Below, one piece after another: positions 1 through 9,413 of a stretch of 64,000 nt of DNA. The stretch is from DATLED01 sp963750255 (GTDB taxonomy: Bacteria > Actinomycetota > Acidimicrobiia > Acidimicrobiales > CADCTF01). A program made the translations under genes and the position numbers. How positions within the stretch are numbered: the first letter of the stretch is position 1; every line of letters starts with the position of its first letter. Below the pieces are notes generated by a model. The model ran no database searches. It worked only from the letters and a program-made list of their open reading frames with translations, and was not told the DNA's origin. The stretch lies in NCBI GenBank assembly GCA_963750255.1, contig CAVVPZ010000008.1:248001-312000 (forward strand). The letters run 5' to 3'.

Positions 1-1007
1 TCGGCCACCTCGACCCTGAGTTCCTCGCCGTGCTCGACGAGACCTGCGCTCCGCTGCGCACGATCTTTCGCACGGCCAACGACCGCACGCTGCCCCTCAG
101 CGGAACCGGTTCGGCGGGCATGGAGGCGGCCTTCGTCAACACCGTCGGACCCGGCGACGTCGTCGTGGTCGGCGTCAACGGCGTCTTCGGCGAGCGCATG
201 TGCGACGTCGCCGCCCGATGCGGCGCCGAGGTCGTGCGCGTCGATGCGCCCTGGGGCCGCGCGCTCGATCCCCAGCGGCTCCTCGAAGCGCACCCCTCGC
301 CGAAGGTCATCGCCGTCGTCCACGCCGAGACCTCCACCGGCGTCCGCAACGACATCGCCGAGCTCGGCGCAGGCAAGGGCGATGCGCTGCTGCTCGTCGA
401 CTGCGTGACCTCCCTCGGGGGCATTCCCCTCGAGGTCGACGGATGGGGCATCGACGTCGCCTACAGCGGGACCCAGAAGTGCCTCGGCGTGGCGCCCGGT
501 CTCTCCCCGTTCACCATCGGCGATCGGGCCTGGGAGCGCCGCATCGCCCGGCCCCAGTCGTGGTACCTCGATCTGGGCATGATCGGTGAGTACGCCGGGT
601 CTGGTGGCGGCGCACGCAAGTACCACCACACCGCGCCGATCTCGATGATCTTCTCGTTGCACGCCGGCCTCGGTGTCGTGCTCGACGAGGGGCTCGAACA
701 GGTCTGGGCCCGGCACGCCGCGTGCGGCGAGATGCTTCATTCGGGGCTGGTCGACCGTGGGTTCGAACTCTTCGCCGAGGAGGGCCACCGACTTCCTGAG
801 TTGACCACGGTGTGGGTCCCCGAGTCGCTGCGCGCCGACGAGCCGGGCGTGCGTCGTCGCTTGCTCGAGCGCTACGGGATCGAGGTCGGCGGCGGCCTCG
901 GAGAGTTCGCCGGCAAGGTGTGGCGGATCGGCTGCATGGGGCACACGGCGCGGGTCCGCAACGTCACGACGTTGCTCGGGGCACTGAGCGAGGTTCTGGC
1001 CGGGTGA
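1..1007 (+). CDS. Class V PLP aminotransferase (serine/alanine-glyoxylate type), 5' end cut by window
   Basis: Class V pyridoxal-phosphate aminotransferase, most like serine-glyoxylate or alanine-glyoxylate aminotransferase, a cytoplasmic enzyme that moves an amino group onto glyoxylate. The frame is already open at base 3 (GHLDPEFLAVLDE), so the first residues lie outside the window. Visible landmarks are the cofactor loop SGTGSAGMEA, the aspartate in LLVDCVTSLGG, and the PLP lysine in SGTQKCLG (codon 477-479). About 334 residues are present. The TGA stop overlaps the ATG of the next gene (TGATG), which implies co-translation with the CoA ligase. The family call is firm; the substrate is inferred. 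Confidence 0.88.
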   Translation, partial: GHLDPEFLAVLDETCAPLRTIFRTANDRTLPLSGTGSAGMEAAFVNTVGPGDVVVVGVNGVFGERMCDVAARCGAEVVRVDAPWGRALDPQRLLEAHPSPKVIAVVHAETSTGVRNDIAELGAGKGDALLLVDCVTSLGGIPLEVDGWGIDVAYSGTQKCLGVAPGLSPFTIGDRAWERRIARPQSWYLDLGMIGEYAGSGGGARKYHHTAPISMIFSLHAGLGVVLDEGLEQVWARHAACGEMLHSGLVDRGFELFAEEGHRLPELTTVWVPESLRADEPGVRRRLLERYGIEVGGGLGEFAGKVWRIGCMGHTARVRNVTTLLGALSEVLAG

Positions 1008-2917
1008 TGGCCGATACCGGCGTCAAGTGGCATCCCGCTCCCGACGCCATGCGGACCACCAACGTGGGCCGCTTTGCCGCCGCTCACGGACTGTCCGACT
1101 TCGACGACCTCAGGACTCGGTCGATCGCCGACCCCGAGTGGTTCTGGGACGCGGTCGTGTCCTTCCTCGGCTTCCCGTTCTCCGAGCCCTACACGGCGGT
1201 GCTCGACACCAGCCGCGGCATCGAGTGGGCCACCTGGTTCGAAGGTGGACGATGCAACGTCGCGGCGGCCTGCGTCGACCGTTGGGCGTCCGAGTCGCCT
1301 GACCAGACCGCCATCACGTGGGAGGGCGAAGACGGCGCCAACCGGCGGTTGACCTACGCCGAGTTGCGGATCGAGGTCGACAGCCTCGCCGCCCACTTCG
1401 AGAGCGAGGGCATCGGCCGCGGCGACAAGGTCGGCATCTACCTGCCGATGTTGCCCGAGACCGTGATCGCGCTGTTGGCGGTGATGAAGGTGGGCGCCGT
1501 CTTCCTTCCCCTGTTTTCGGGGTACGGCGCCGATGCCATCGCCTCGCGGCTCGAACGATGCCGGGGCCAAGGCCATCGTCTTCGCCGACGGGACCTATCG
1601 CCGCGGGGCCGAGATCGACATGATGGCTGTCGCCCGGAAGGCGCTGGCCGACGTCCCCACCGTCACCGTGACCGTCGTCGTGCCGCGTCTCGCCGGCGGC
1701 CGGGGATGGCCGCGACGACCCGACGACGAGTTCGCGGCTCGCGCCGTCGACAGCGAGCACCCGCTCTTCATCGCCTACACGTCGGGCACGACCGGACTCC
1801 CCAAGGGCACCGTCGCCGTCCACGGCGGATTCGGGGTCAAGGTGGCCGAGGAGGTCGCCTTCCAGTTCGACGTCGGACCCGACGACACGTTGTTCTGGTT
1901 CACCGACATGGGCTGGATCATGGGGCCGTGGGAAGTGGTGGGAACCCTGGCCAACGGCGCCACGCTGGCGCTGTTCGAGGGGGTCCCCGACCACCCGACA
2001 CCCGATCGCCTCTGGGAGTACCTCGAAGACCACGGCGTGACCGTTCTCGGCATTTCGCCGACGTTGATCCGCTCGCTCATGGCCCACGGGGAGGCACCCG
2101 TGCGGCGTCACGACCTCTCCCGCCTGCGCATCCTCGGCTCGACGGGCGAGCCCTGGAACGAGGGGCCGTGGCGTTGGTACTTCGAGGTCGTCGGCGGGCG
2201 GACGGTGCCCGGTGATCAACATCTCGGGCGGCACTGAGGTCGGCGCCTGCTTTCTCTCGCCGCATCCGGTCGAGACCATCAAGGCGATGTCACTCGGCGG
2301 GCCCTCCCTCGGTATGGCCGTCGACGTGTTCGACGCCGACGGGCGACCGGTGCGGGGTGAGGTGGGCGAGCTCGTCTGCACCAAGCCGTGGCCGGGGATG
2401 ACCCGGGGCCTGTTCAACGACCCGGAGCGCTACCTCGAGACCTACTGGTCGACGTATCCCGGCGTCTGGCGGCACGGCGACTGGGCCTCGATCGACGACG
2501 ACGGGCTCAGTGGTTCCTCCACGGCCGCAGCGACGACACGATCAAGGTGGCGGGCAAACGCCTGGGCCCGGCCGAGGTCGAGTCGGCGGCCGTGAGCCAC
2601 CTGGCGGTGGTCGAGGCCGCCGCCATCGGCGTACCCGACGAGGTCAAGGGCGAGTCGGTGTGGGTGTTCGCCGTACTCGGCGAGGGCGTCGAGCCCACCG
2701 ACGCAGTTGCGGGCCGAGATCCGGACCCGAGTGGCCGAGCCAGGTCGGCACGTCGTTCCGTCCTACCGAGGTCCGCTTCACGACCGCCCTGCCCAAGACC
2801 CGCAACGCCAAGGTGCTTCGCCGTGCGGTGCGGGCGGTGGTCGTCGGCGACGACGCCGGCGATCTGTCGGCCCTCGAGGATCCCGCCACCATCGACGCCG
2901 TGCGAGCCGCCCGATGA
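1007..2917 (+). CDS. AMP-forming acetyl-CoA synthetase-like acyl-CoA ligase (frameshifted)
   Basis: Adenylate-forming ligase that activates a short carboxylic acid to its acyl-CoA through an acyl-AMP. An acetyl-CoA-synthetase N-terminal domain (WHPAPDAM...WFEGGRCN) comes first, followed by the AMP-binding core with P-loop YTSGTTGLPKG, FTDMGWIMG, SGGTEVGA, and the hinge/C-terminal motif HGRSDDTIKVAGKRLG with the family's late PKTRNAKVLRR lysine. The product is in five pieces: apparent shifts lie near 1553, 2211, 2509, 2709 and 2742. All but the one near 2709 sit at codon boundaries and leave conserved motifs intact, so an assembly artefact is likelier than decay. The start ATG overlaps the aminotransferase stop. 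Substrate could be acetate, propionate or acetoacetate; not resolvable here. Confidence 0.85.
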
Positions 2918-3530
2918 TGCCCCGCTCGAGTCCGTTCAATCTCAGCGGACGGCGGGTGCACGCTTCGACCCCTCACGCCCACGCGACTGGGACGACTGGC
3001 GCGAGGTCCGCATCCGCTGTCGCGACTGGCTCGTCAAGTGGGAGCCGCGATTCAGCTCCGGGCAACCGGATCCGTCCGAAGACCGCCGGGCGTTCACGGC
3101 GCGCTGCAGCGCCCGCGAGCGCGAACGCGAACTCGGTTCGGGCTATGGCTTCGGGATCTTCGTCGACGGACACGTTCGGGGCGAGATCAACCTCAACAGC
3201 ATCCAGCGAGGGCCGTTCCAGAACGCGTACATCGGCTACTGGATGGACGAGGCCGTCGCCGGCCGGGGCTACACCCCCGAGGCGGTTGCGGTCATGTTGC
3301 GCTTCGCCTTCGAAGACCTCGGCCTCCACCGCATCCAGATCTCGATCATCCCCCGCAACGCAGCCAGCCGGCGCGTGGTCGAGAAGCTCGACCTCCGCGA
3401 CGAGGGCATCGCCGTGCGCTACCTCGAGATCAACGGCACGTGGGAGGACCACATCCGCTTCGCCATCACCGGCGAAGAGTGGGACGAACGGCGGGAAGAC
3501 TTCCTGCGCGACTGGATCGTCGCCAGCTGA
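2917..3530 (+). CDS. GNAT N-acetyltransferase, RimJ/RimL-like
   Basis: GNAT-fold acetyltransferase of the RimJ/RimL (ribosomal-protein N-terminal acetylation) type. Seen: the family opening NLSGRRVH, the DWDDWREVR stretch, the acetyl-CoA-binding loop GYWMDEAVAGRGYTPEAV, and the late IIPRNAASRRVVEKL segment. The start lies in overlapping ATGATG codons (2914/2917) at the ligase stop. Two apparent extra bases near 2964 and 2989 break the N-terminal frame; removing them gives a continuous product of about 203 residues (VHLRPLTPTDWDDW). It ends 1 base from the convergent thioesterase gene. The acceptor substrate is unknown. Confidence 0.8.
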
Positions 3531-3531
3531 C

Positions 3532-4356
3532 CTACGGCGGCGGGATCGGCGACGCGGGCCGGAGCAGACACTCCTGGGCTAGCGAGGCGACCAACGTGCC
3601 GTCTTGGCGCTGGAAGGTGCCGCGAGCCAGGCCGCGGGCCCCGTAGTTGGTCACGGGGTCGACGGAGAACAACAGCCACTGGTCGACGCGAACCGGGCGG
3701 TGGAACCACACGGCGTGATCGAGGCTGGCCCCACCCCACCCTGCGGTCGATCCCGGGGCTCGGGCGCTCCCGATCACAGCCATGTCCGAGATGAACGTGA
3801 GCGCCGAGACGTGCATGGCGTCGTTGTCGGGCTCGATCGGCTCGCGGAGGCGAATCCACGCCGGGTGGAGTGCGAAACCCTGCATCGGCCGCACGGGCAG
3901 GATCTCGAAGGGATTGCTGCGCCGGAACGGTGAGCCGTCGAGGTGCACGTCGGCGACCTCGTCGGGACCGGGAACGTCGGGGAGCGGATCGGCTTGCCAG
4001 TCGTCGCCCGGTTCGTCAGCATGGAACGAGGCGTCGAGCACGAAGATGGGCTCGCCCTGCTGCGACGCCGTCACCCGCCGGGTGCTGAACGACCGACCGT
4101 CGCGGGTGCGCTCGACGGCCAACTCGAGCGGGATCCCGGGCCGTCCGGGCCGGATGAAATAGGAGTGCATCGAGTGCGTGCGACGGTCGTCGTCGACGGT
4201 CAGGGTGGCCGCCCGCAGCGACTGGCTGGCCACTTGACCGCCGAAGAGGCGGGGCGGACCTTCGGCCGGCGTCGGCGCTTCCCATCGATAGGCGCCGACG
4301 GGTTGGAGGTCGAGGATCTGTTGGATGGTCCGCGGGAACATCGGCCCCGACGGCAT
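3532..4356 (-). CDS. tesB: Acyl-CoA thioesterase II, TesB-like
   Basis: Double hot-dog thioesterase hydrolysing medium/long acyl-CoA to free fatty acid and CoA. The 274-residue product has the family's FGGQVASQSL segment near residue 40, HSMHSYFIRPG, the RDGRSFSTRRVTA strand, and the C-terminal hot-dog with SLDHAVWFHRP. Length matches bacterial TesB (about 285). It is convergent with the acetyltransferase and lies downstream, on the same strand, of a COG1470-like membrane protein, an enoyl-CoA hydratase and a PlsC-like acyltransferase, in keeping with a lipid-turnover neighbourhood. Confidence 0.9.
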   Translation of the reverse strand: MPSGPMFPRTIQQILDLQPVGAYRWEAPTPAEGPPRLFGGQVASQSLRAATLTVDDDRRTHSMHSYFIRPGRPGIPLELAVERTRDGRSFSTRRVTASQQGEPIFVLDASFHADEPGDDWQADPLPDVPGPDEVADVHLDGSPFRRSNPFEILPVRPMQGFALHPAWIRLREPIEPDNDAMHVSALTFISDMAVIGSARAPGSTAGWGGASLDHAVWFHRPVRVDQWLLFSVDPVTNYGARGLARGTFQRQDGTLVASLAQECLLRPASPIPPP

Positions 4357-4398
4357 CGGGGGCGTCGGCGGCGTGCGCCGGCGTCGGGTTGTCGCTCA

Positions 4399-5151
4399 TC
4401 AGAAGAAGAAGGCGCCCGACAGCGGCTGGGCCCCGACCTGGTCCTTGAGGAGGAAGACGAGGACACCGGCGACGACGAGGATGGCGAGGAGCAACAGGAT
4501 CGAACCCTTGGGCTTCTGCTCGAAGCTGGCGTCGAGCTTGGTGGGCGAGCTCCCGCCCTGCACTTCGACGTGGAACGGGATGCGGCGGCTCCCCTTGCCC
4601 CGATGCGCCTTGCGGGCCGCGACCTTGACCCGGGCGGTAGCGGTGGCACCGGGGGCGACATCGAGGGTGGGCGGTTCGATCTCGAAGGCGAGCAGGACGT
4701 CGGCGTCCTCGGCCCGGAACGAAGCCTGCAGGGGCGCGTTGCCGGTGTTGGTCACCTCGACCCGGTGGACGGCCTTCTGCTTTCCCTCGGAGGTACGGGG
4801 CACGATGCGGGCGTCGAGCGACGAGAACCCGGCGATCTGGACAGCACCCTCTTCGACGACGGAGAAGTCAGGCTCGTTCTCGCTGGTGACCCGAACCCCG
4901 AAGGGGACGGTGCCGGCCGTGACCGACGACGAACGAGGCGGTGAGAAGCGCACGGCGATGGTCTGCTCGGCGCCGGGGAAGAGCGACACCACGCCTGGAT
5001 CAGGCCGGGCCCAGGCGCTGGCGTCGCCGACGAGGTTGACGGCGAACTGGTCGACCTGCGAGCCGGTGTTGCGGATGGTGACCTGGCCGATGCCCTCGCT
5101 GCCGGGGGCGGCGGTGACCACTGGGGTGAGGATGCTCACAGAGGCGGGCAT
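4399..5151 (-). CDS. Membrane-anchored protein with two Ig-like (COG1470/NEW3-type) domains
   Basis: A 250-residue protein that I recognise only by architecture. Two tandem beta-sandwich repeats (about residues 5-100 and 105-205) share the pattern of an asparagine-glycine turn after a valine-rich strand (VTIRNTGSQVDQF; VEVTNTGNAPLQ), as in COG1470/NEW3-like domains. A basic linker follows, then one C-terminal hydrophobic helix (ILLLLAILVVAGVLVFLL) and a short tail ending AFFF. There is no signal peptide, so it is probably tail-anchored. It sits between the thioesterase and an enoyl-CoA hydratase on the same strand. Function unknown. Confidence 0.7.
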   Translation of the reverse strand: MPASVSILTPVVTAAPGSEGIGQVTIRNTGSQVDQFAVNLVGDASAWARPDPGVVSLFPGAEQTIAVRFSPPRSSSVTAGTVPFGVRVTSENEPDFSVVEEGAVQIAGFSSLDARIVPRTSEGKQKAVHRVEVTNTGNAPLQASFRAEDADVLLAFEIEPPTLDVAPGATATARVKVAARKAHRGKGSRRIPFHVEVQGGSSPTKLDASFEQKPKGSILLLLAILVVAGVLVFLLKDQVGAQPLSGAFFF

Positions 5152-5160
5152 GGGGAGAAA

Positions 5161-5928
5161 CTACTTCGGCGGCGTCGAACGGATTTGCGCCTGCATGGCC
5201 TGGAGCCGTTGCTGGGCTTCTGGTTGGTCGAGTGACCACACCTGGGCCAGGAGCTCGAGGTCGACGGCGTCGGCATGCGTGTCGACGTCGACGACACGGG
5301 CGAGGGTGTCCTTGGTGCGGCGGGCGAGGCCATGCGGAACGGCCGCTGCACCGGCGGCGAAGGTGGCGGCGAACTCGAGGAGATCGGCGTCGTCGACGGT
5401 GCGGAACACCAAGCCGATGCGCTCGGCTTCGTCGCCGCCGATGACGGCCCCGAAGAGCACCATGGCCCGCGCCACCTGTGGGCCGGCGATGCGTTGGAGC
5501 ATCCAGGTGTGGCCTCCGCCGGGATGGATGCCGAGTTGCAGGAAGCGGGTGTCGAAGCGGGCCCGCCGGGCGGCCAACCGCACATCGCAGCAGAGCGCAA
5601 GGTTCATGCCTGCTCCGACGGCGGCGCCGTTGACGGCTGCAACCGTGGGAAGGGGAGACCGGGCGATGCGAAGGAAGCCTTCGTAGATGGCGCGAAGCCC
5701 GTCCTCGCGCGACGAGCCGAGGTGGCCGAGGTCGGCGCCGGCGCAGAAGGCCGAGCCGGCTCCGGTCACCACCATCGCCCCGACGTCGTCGCGAGCCTCC
5801 AGCCCGTCGAGGGCGGCGACGATCTCTTCGACCATGGGGAGCGTGATGCTGTTGCGTCGATCTGCTTGGTCGAGCGTCAGGGTGGCGACGCCGAGGTCGT
5901 CGACGTCGACGGCGATGAGATCGGGCAC
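5161..5928 (-). CDS. Enoyl-CoA hydratase/isomerase family protein
   Basis: Crotonase-fold enzyme of 255 residues, cytoplasmic, probably hydrating or isomerising enoyl-CoA esters. The oxyanion-hole segments are visible: GSAFCAGADLGHLG near residues 58-71 and AAVNGAAVGAGMNLALCCD near 98-116. The first catalytic glutamate position of hydratases carries a different residue in the GIHPGGGHTW segment, so isomerase or another crotonase activity is possible. Nine bases separate it from the Ig-like gene, suggesting one transcript. Confidence 0.87.
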   Translation of the reverse strand: MPDLIAVDVDDLGVATLTLDQADRRNSITLPMVEEIVAALDGLEARDDVGAMVVTGAGSAFCAGADLGHLGSSREDGLRAIYEGFLRIARSPLPTVAAVNGAAVGAGMNLALCCDVRLAARRARFDTRFLQLGIHPGGGHTWMLQRIAGPQVARAMVLFGAVIGGDEAERIGLVFRTVDDADLLEFAATFAAGAAAVPHGLARRTKDTLARVVDVDTHADAVDLELLAQVWSLDQPEAQQRLQAMQAQIRSTPPK

Positions 5929-5935
5929 GGACGGT

Positions 5936-6973
5936 TCAGGGCTCCCGGATCACGGCGGGCGAATGACGGAAGAAGTTCTCGACGTCGCGCTCATAGCGAT
6001 AGCCGGGGGCCTCACCCACAGTTCGGCGTAGTCGGCTGGCCTCGGCGAAGCTCTCGACGGCCCCCGCCGACGTGTAGCGGTAGTCGAACCCCGCCGCCTT
6101 GAGCCGGCGATTGTCGACGCCGCGGCCGTAGCGCAGCACGCTCAGGAGTTCGGGCGGAAGGTCGACCATGCCCAAGGTGGCGAGGGGGGCGGCGGCAACC
6201 TCGGTGAGCACGGGAGGCATCGGGGCAAGCCGACGGCCACACATCGCCGCGACTTCGCTCCACGGCAGCTTGCCGTCGCCGGCGACGTTGTAGGCGCCGG
6301 CGACCTGGTTGGAGGTGACGAACTCGATCGAGCGAACCACGTCGATCTCGTGGACGAACTGCAACAGGGGATCGAAACCGAGGATGGACGGAGCCAGCGG
6401 CAGCTGCAACGCCTTGGTGATCGGGGTCTGGATGTCGGTGCCAGGACGTTGGCAGAAGCGCAACAGGGTGACGCCGACGTGCGGGTTGTCCTCGGCGAAG
6501 TCGCGCAGGTACCCCTCGACCTCGAGGAGCGAGCGTTCGACGCGAGTCTTGGGCGGGTTGGTGCGCGGGGTCTCCTCGCGGAACCACGCCGGGTCTTGGA
6601 ACGAGCTGCCGTAGACGAGCGTCGACGACTTGACCACGACTGTTCGCACCGAACTGTCGGGCGCCCCGGCGGCCGCGAGGAGATTCATCGTGCCGATGAC
6701 GTTGATCTCATGGAGGTGACGTCCGGTGCTTCGGGTCGAGTCGACGACGAGGAACGTGTGGAGCACGGTGTCGACCTGTGTCGCCCGCACGATCCGCGAG
6801 AGGATCGAGTAGCTCTGGTCGGCCCGTACGTATTCGGTGCGCTCGAGGGGGACCTGTGGCTCGTCGACCCCGAGGCCGACGATCATCTCGACGCCGGGGT
6901 CGCTCTCGAGGGCTTGCGCGACGCGGCCACCCCAGAACGAACCGATACCAGTGATGAGGACGCGGCGACCCAT
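5936..6973 (-). CDS. NAD-dependent epimerase/dehydratase (extended SDR)
   Basis: 345-residue extended short-chain dehydrogenase. The N-terminus carries a Rossmann motif that reads GIGSFWGGRVAQ rather than the usual GxxGxxG, the strand end ADQSYSILSRIV, then HEINVIGTMNLL and VKSSTLVYGSS. The tyrosine of the SDR triad lies in LVYGSS but the usual YxxxK spacing is not obvious, so catalysis is uncertain. The ATG at 6973 is 5 bases from the end of the acyltransferase gene upstream, consistent with co-transcription. Confidence 0.82.
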   Translation of the reverse strand: MGRRVLITGIGSFWGGRVAQALESDPGVEMIVGLGVDEPQVPLERTEYVRADQSYSILSRIVRATQVDTVLHTFLVVDSTRSTGRHLHEINVIGTMNLLAAAGAPDSSVRTVVVKSSTLVYGSSFQDPAWFREETPRTNPPKTRVERSLLEVEGYLRDFAEDNPHVGVTLLRFCQRPGTDIQTPITKALQLPLAPSILGFDPLLQFVHEIDVVRSIEFVTSNQVAGAYNVAGDGKLPWSEVAAMCGRRLAPMPPVLTEVAAAPLATLGMVDLPPELLSVLRYGRGVDNRRLKAAGFDYRYTSAGAVESFAEASRLRRTVGEAPGYRYERDVENFFRHSPAVIREP

Positions 6974-6978
6974 CCTGG

Positions 6979-7913
6979 CTACCCGAACCACACGGAACGA
7001 CGGGTCCGCAACATGTCGTAGAGCGACTCCTGAAGCGCGACCCGAATGGCCTCGGCTTCGTCCATGATGCGGCTCTTGGAGTAGCGCTCTTGATCCGGCT
7101 CGACGTCGAAGTGCACGGGGGGCAAGACCCGGAGCTTGAACTTGGCCGGGAAGTAGCCGATCGACCCGAGGACCGGACCGAGCACCAGATGATTGGCGGT
7201 GACCGGCAAGTAGGGGAGGCCCAGCAGCCGGGACAGCGCCGGGATCTTGAAGAGGATCGGCATCGACTCCTCGGCCCCGACCACGGCGATCGGGATGACC
7301 GGCACACCGGCGCGCATGGCGATCTCGACGAATCCGCCCCGCCCGAATCGGCGCAGCTGGTAGCGCTCGTCGTAGGTCTTGCCCGTGCCCTTGGTGCCCT
7401 CGGGGAAGACGAGCACCAGTTGGCGCTGCTCGCGGAGCAGGCGGTAGGCGTTGTCGGGATGGGCGGCGACGCCGCCGACCCGCGACCACAGCGTGCCGAC
7501 GACGGGCAGCGGCCTTGAAGAGGTGCTCGGCCAGGCCGTAGACGGGCCGCTGCAGCTCGGTCTCGATGCCGTGCATGATCACCGGAGCGTCGGACGGGAT
7601 GCGCGCCGGCGTGGTTGGCCACCAGCAGGGCCCCGCCCTCGGCCGGGAGGTGCTCGAGGCCCTCCCACTCGGCCCGGAACCAGTGTCGGTAGACGGGGTC
7701 GTAGATCTGGCGGGCCAGCGCCCGCACTCGCTCGCTGCGGCCCCACTCGTCGACGTCGCCTCGGCGGGGGTCGGGGAGGGGATCGCCCGGTGCCGACGGC
7801 CGGCGGAGCGGCACCAAGGCGCCACCGGGCGAGGTCTCGGTGCTCGTGGACTTCGCCGCCGCCTCGGTGCGGGACCGGCGGGCGGTCTCGACCTCGTCGT
7901 AGCGCTCGGGCAT
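6979..7913 (-). CDS. plsC: 1-acyl-glycerol-3-phosphate acyltransferase family protein (PlsC-like, frameshifted)
   Basis: Membrane-associated acyltransferase of glycerolipid synthesis. The acyl-acceptor segment after LLVANHAG corresponds to the NHxxxxD block (NHAGAIPSD), and the later FPEGTKGTGK block is the FPEGTRS motif. The product has a roughly 90-residue polar N-terminal extension (MPERYDEVET...). Two apparent extra bases, near 7601 and 7512, split it into three frames; removing the first restores NHAGAIPSDAPV. This resembles actinobacterial PlsC paralogues with an SDR neighbour. It is divergent from yqgE (start 7953). Confidence 0.8.
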
Positions 7914-7952
7914 TCCCCTCATCCTAGGTGTGCCTCCCGGCGGGGTAGACCT

Positions 7953-8560
7953 GTGGAGGTGACGTCCGATTCTCTTGGGGATTCCCAGACCTCGGTGCCG
8001 GTCACGGGATCGCTCGTCGTGGCCAGTCCGGCCATGGAGGACCCCAACTTCGAGCGCACCGTCGTACTCCTCTTGGCTGCCGGCTCGGCCGAGGGTGCGC
8101 TCGGGGTCGTCCTCAACCGCCCCAACGAAGTCCCGGTGGGCGCGCTGCTCCCCGGCTGGGACGAGTTCGCCGCCGAGCCGGGGTCGGTGTTCGTCGGCGG
8201 TCCGGTGTCGCGGGACAGCGTCATCTGCCTCGCCCACCTCCGACCGGGGATCGACGCCGGGATATCCCGGCTGTTCGCCGGTGCCCGGTGTCGAGGGCCT
8301 GGCCACCATCGATCTCCACCGCTCGCCGGGAGAGATGGAGGCGGCCGTGCTCGTGGTGCGGCTGTTCTCCGGCTACGCGGGCTGGTCGCCCGGCCAGTTG
8401 GAGGCCGAGATCGAGGCCGGCGGGTGGCTCATCGTTCCCGGTCGCATCGACGACGCGTTCTCGACCGAGCCCGACGGCTTGTGGCGCGACGGTCCTGCGC
8501 CGACAGGGTGGGGTGCACGCCATGTACGCCAACGCTCCGCCGAAGTTGACGATGAACTGA
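7953..8560 (+). CDS. yqgE: YqgE/AlgH (UPF0301) family protein (frameshifted)
   Basis: Conserved family of unknown biochemical role. Diagnostic strands are GSLVVASPAMEDPNFERTVV, GALGVVLNRP, FVGGPVSRDS and FSGYAGWSPGQLEAEI; the final DGLWRDVLRRQGG is also typical. The start is taken at GTG 7953 (GTG 7959 is equally possible). Apparent extra bases near 8281 (GCC-G-GTG) and 8491 (GAC-G-GTC) split it; corrected length about 201, close to the family's usual 185-200. The TGA overlaps the ATG of hemD. Confidence 0.87.
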
Positions 8561-9349
8561 TGCCCACCGTCGGGATCACCGCCGATCGCCGTTGGGAAGA
8601 GCAGGCGTCGCTGTTCGCCAAGCGGGGCATCGACACGATGCACGGCCCGTCGATGCGCACGCTCGACCTCGCCGGCGACGCTGCCCTGCGTCTCGTCACC
8701 GACGATGTCATCGCTCGACCCCCCGACGTGCTCGTCGCCACGACGGGCATGGGCATGCGGGCGTGGTTCACGGTGGCCGCCGATTGGGGCGTGGAAGCCG
8801 CGCTTGCTCGACGCGTTGCGGGGGGCGACTGTCATCGCGAGAGGGGCGAAGGCAACGTCGGCGCTGCGCGGCGCCGGCCTCGAGGTCGCCTGGCGGGCGC
8901 CGGGGGAGTCGATGGCCGAGGTCGTCGAGCATCTCTCCACCCGCCCACCGGGCCGGGTCGTCCTGCAACTCTTCGACCCTGACGGCCATCCGTCGACGTC
9001 GGCCATCGAGGCCGTCTCGCGCGAGGTCGTCGGCGTGCCCGTCTACCGGTGGCTCCCGCCGCTCGATCCCAGTCCGGCACAGGCCTTGATCCGAGCCGCT
9101 GCCGACCGGATGCTCGACGCCATCACCTTCACCAGTCAGCCCGCCGTCCACTTCCTCTTCGAATTGGCCGACGGGCTCGGGTTGAGAACCGAACTTCTCG
9201 ACGCCTGCAATTCGGGCGCGGTGCTGGCGGTGTGCATCGGCCCCGTCTGCGCCGAGGCCGGCACCGAGGAGGGGCTCACGGCCATGGTGTGGCCCGAGCC
9301 GTTCCGCCTGCCCCCCATGGTTCGCCTCGTGGCCGAGCACCTCCTCTAA
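8560..9349 (+). CDS. hemD: Uroporphyrinogen-III synthase
   Basis: HemD-type synthase, which cyclises hydroxymethylbilane to uroporphyrinogen III in tetrapyrrole synthesis. Two-lobe pattern: lobe 1 MPTVGITADRRWEEQASLF and HGPSMRTLDL, then DVLVATTGMGMRAWF; lobe 2 with FTSQPAVHFLFELADG and the late ACIGPVCAEA-like stretch (VCIGPVCAEAGTE). Length about 262. One apparent extra base at 8803 (GCG-C-TTG) breaks the frame after GVEAAL. The ATG overlaps the yqgE stop. No other heme gene lies within the window. Confidence 0.82.
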
Positions 9350-9365
9350 CCCCCTCCCCTCCCGG

Positions 9366-9411
9366 CTTTCCGGCGCGAACGTGCGGTGGAACGACACCTT
9401 CTGCCGGAAAG
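9366..9411. repeat. Dispersed palindromic repeat R1, copy a
   Basis: A 46-bp element with 9-bp inverted ends (CTTTCCGGC / GCCGGAAAG). It lies between the convergent stops of hemD and the UPF0104 gene. An inverted copy of the same length, matching at about 38 of 46 positions, lies at 63580-63625. It may act as a bidirectional terminator or as a REP-like element. Confidence 0.75.
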
Positions 9412-9413
9412 GG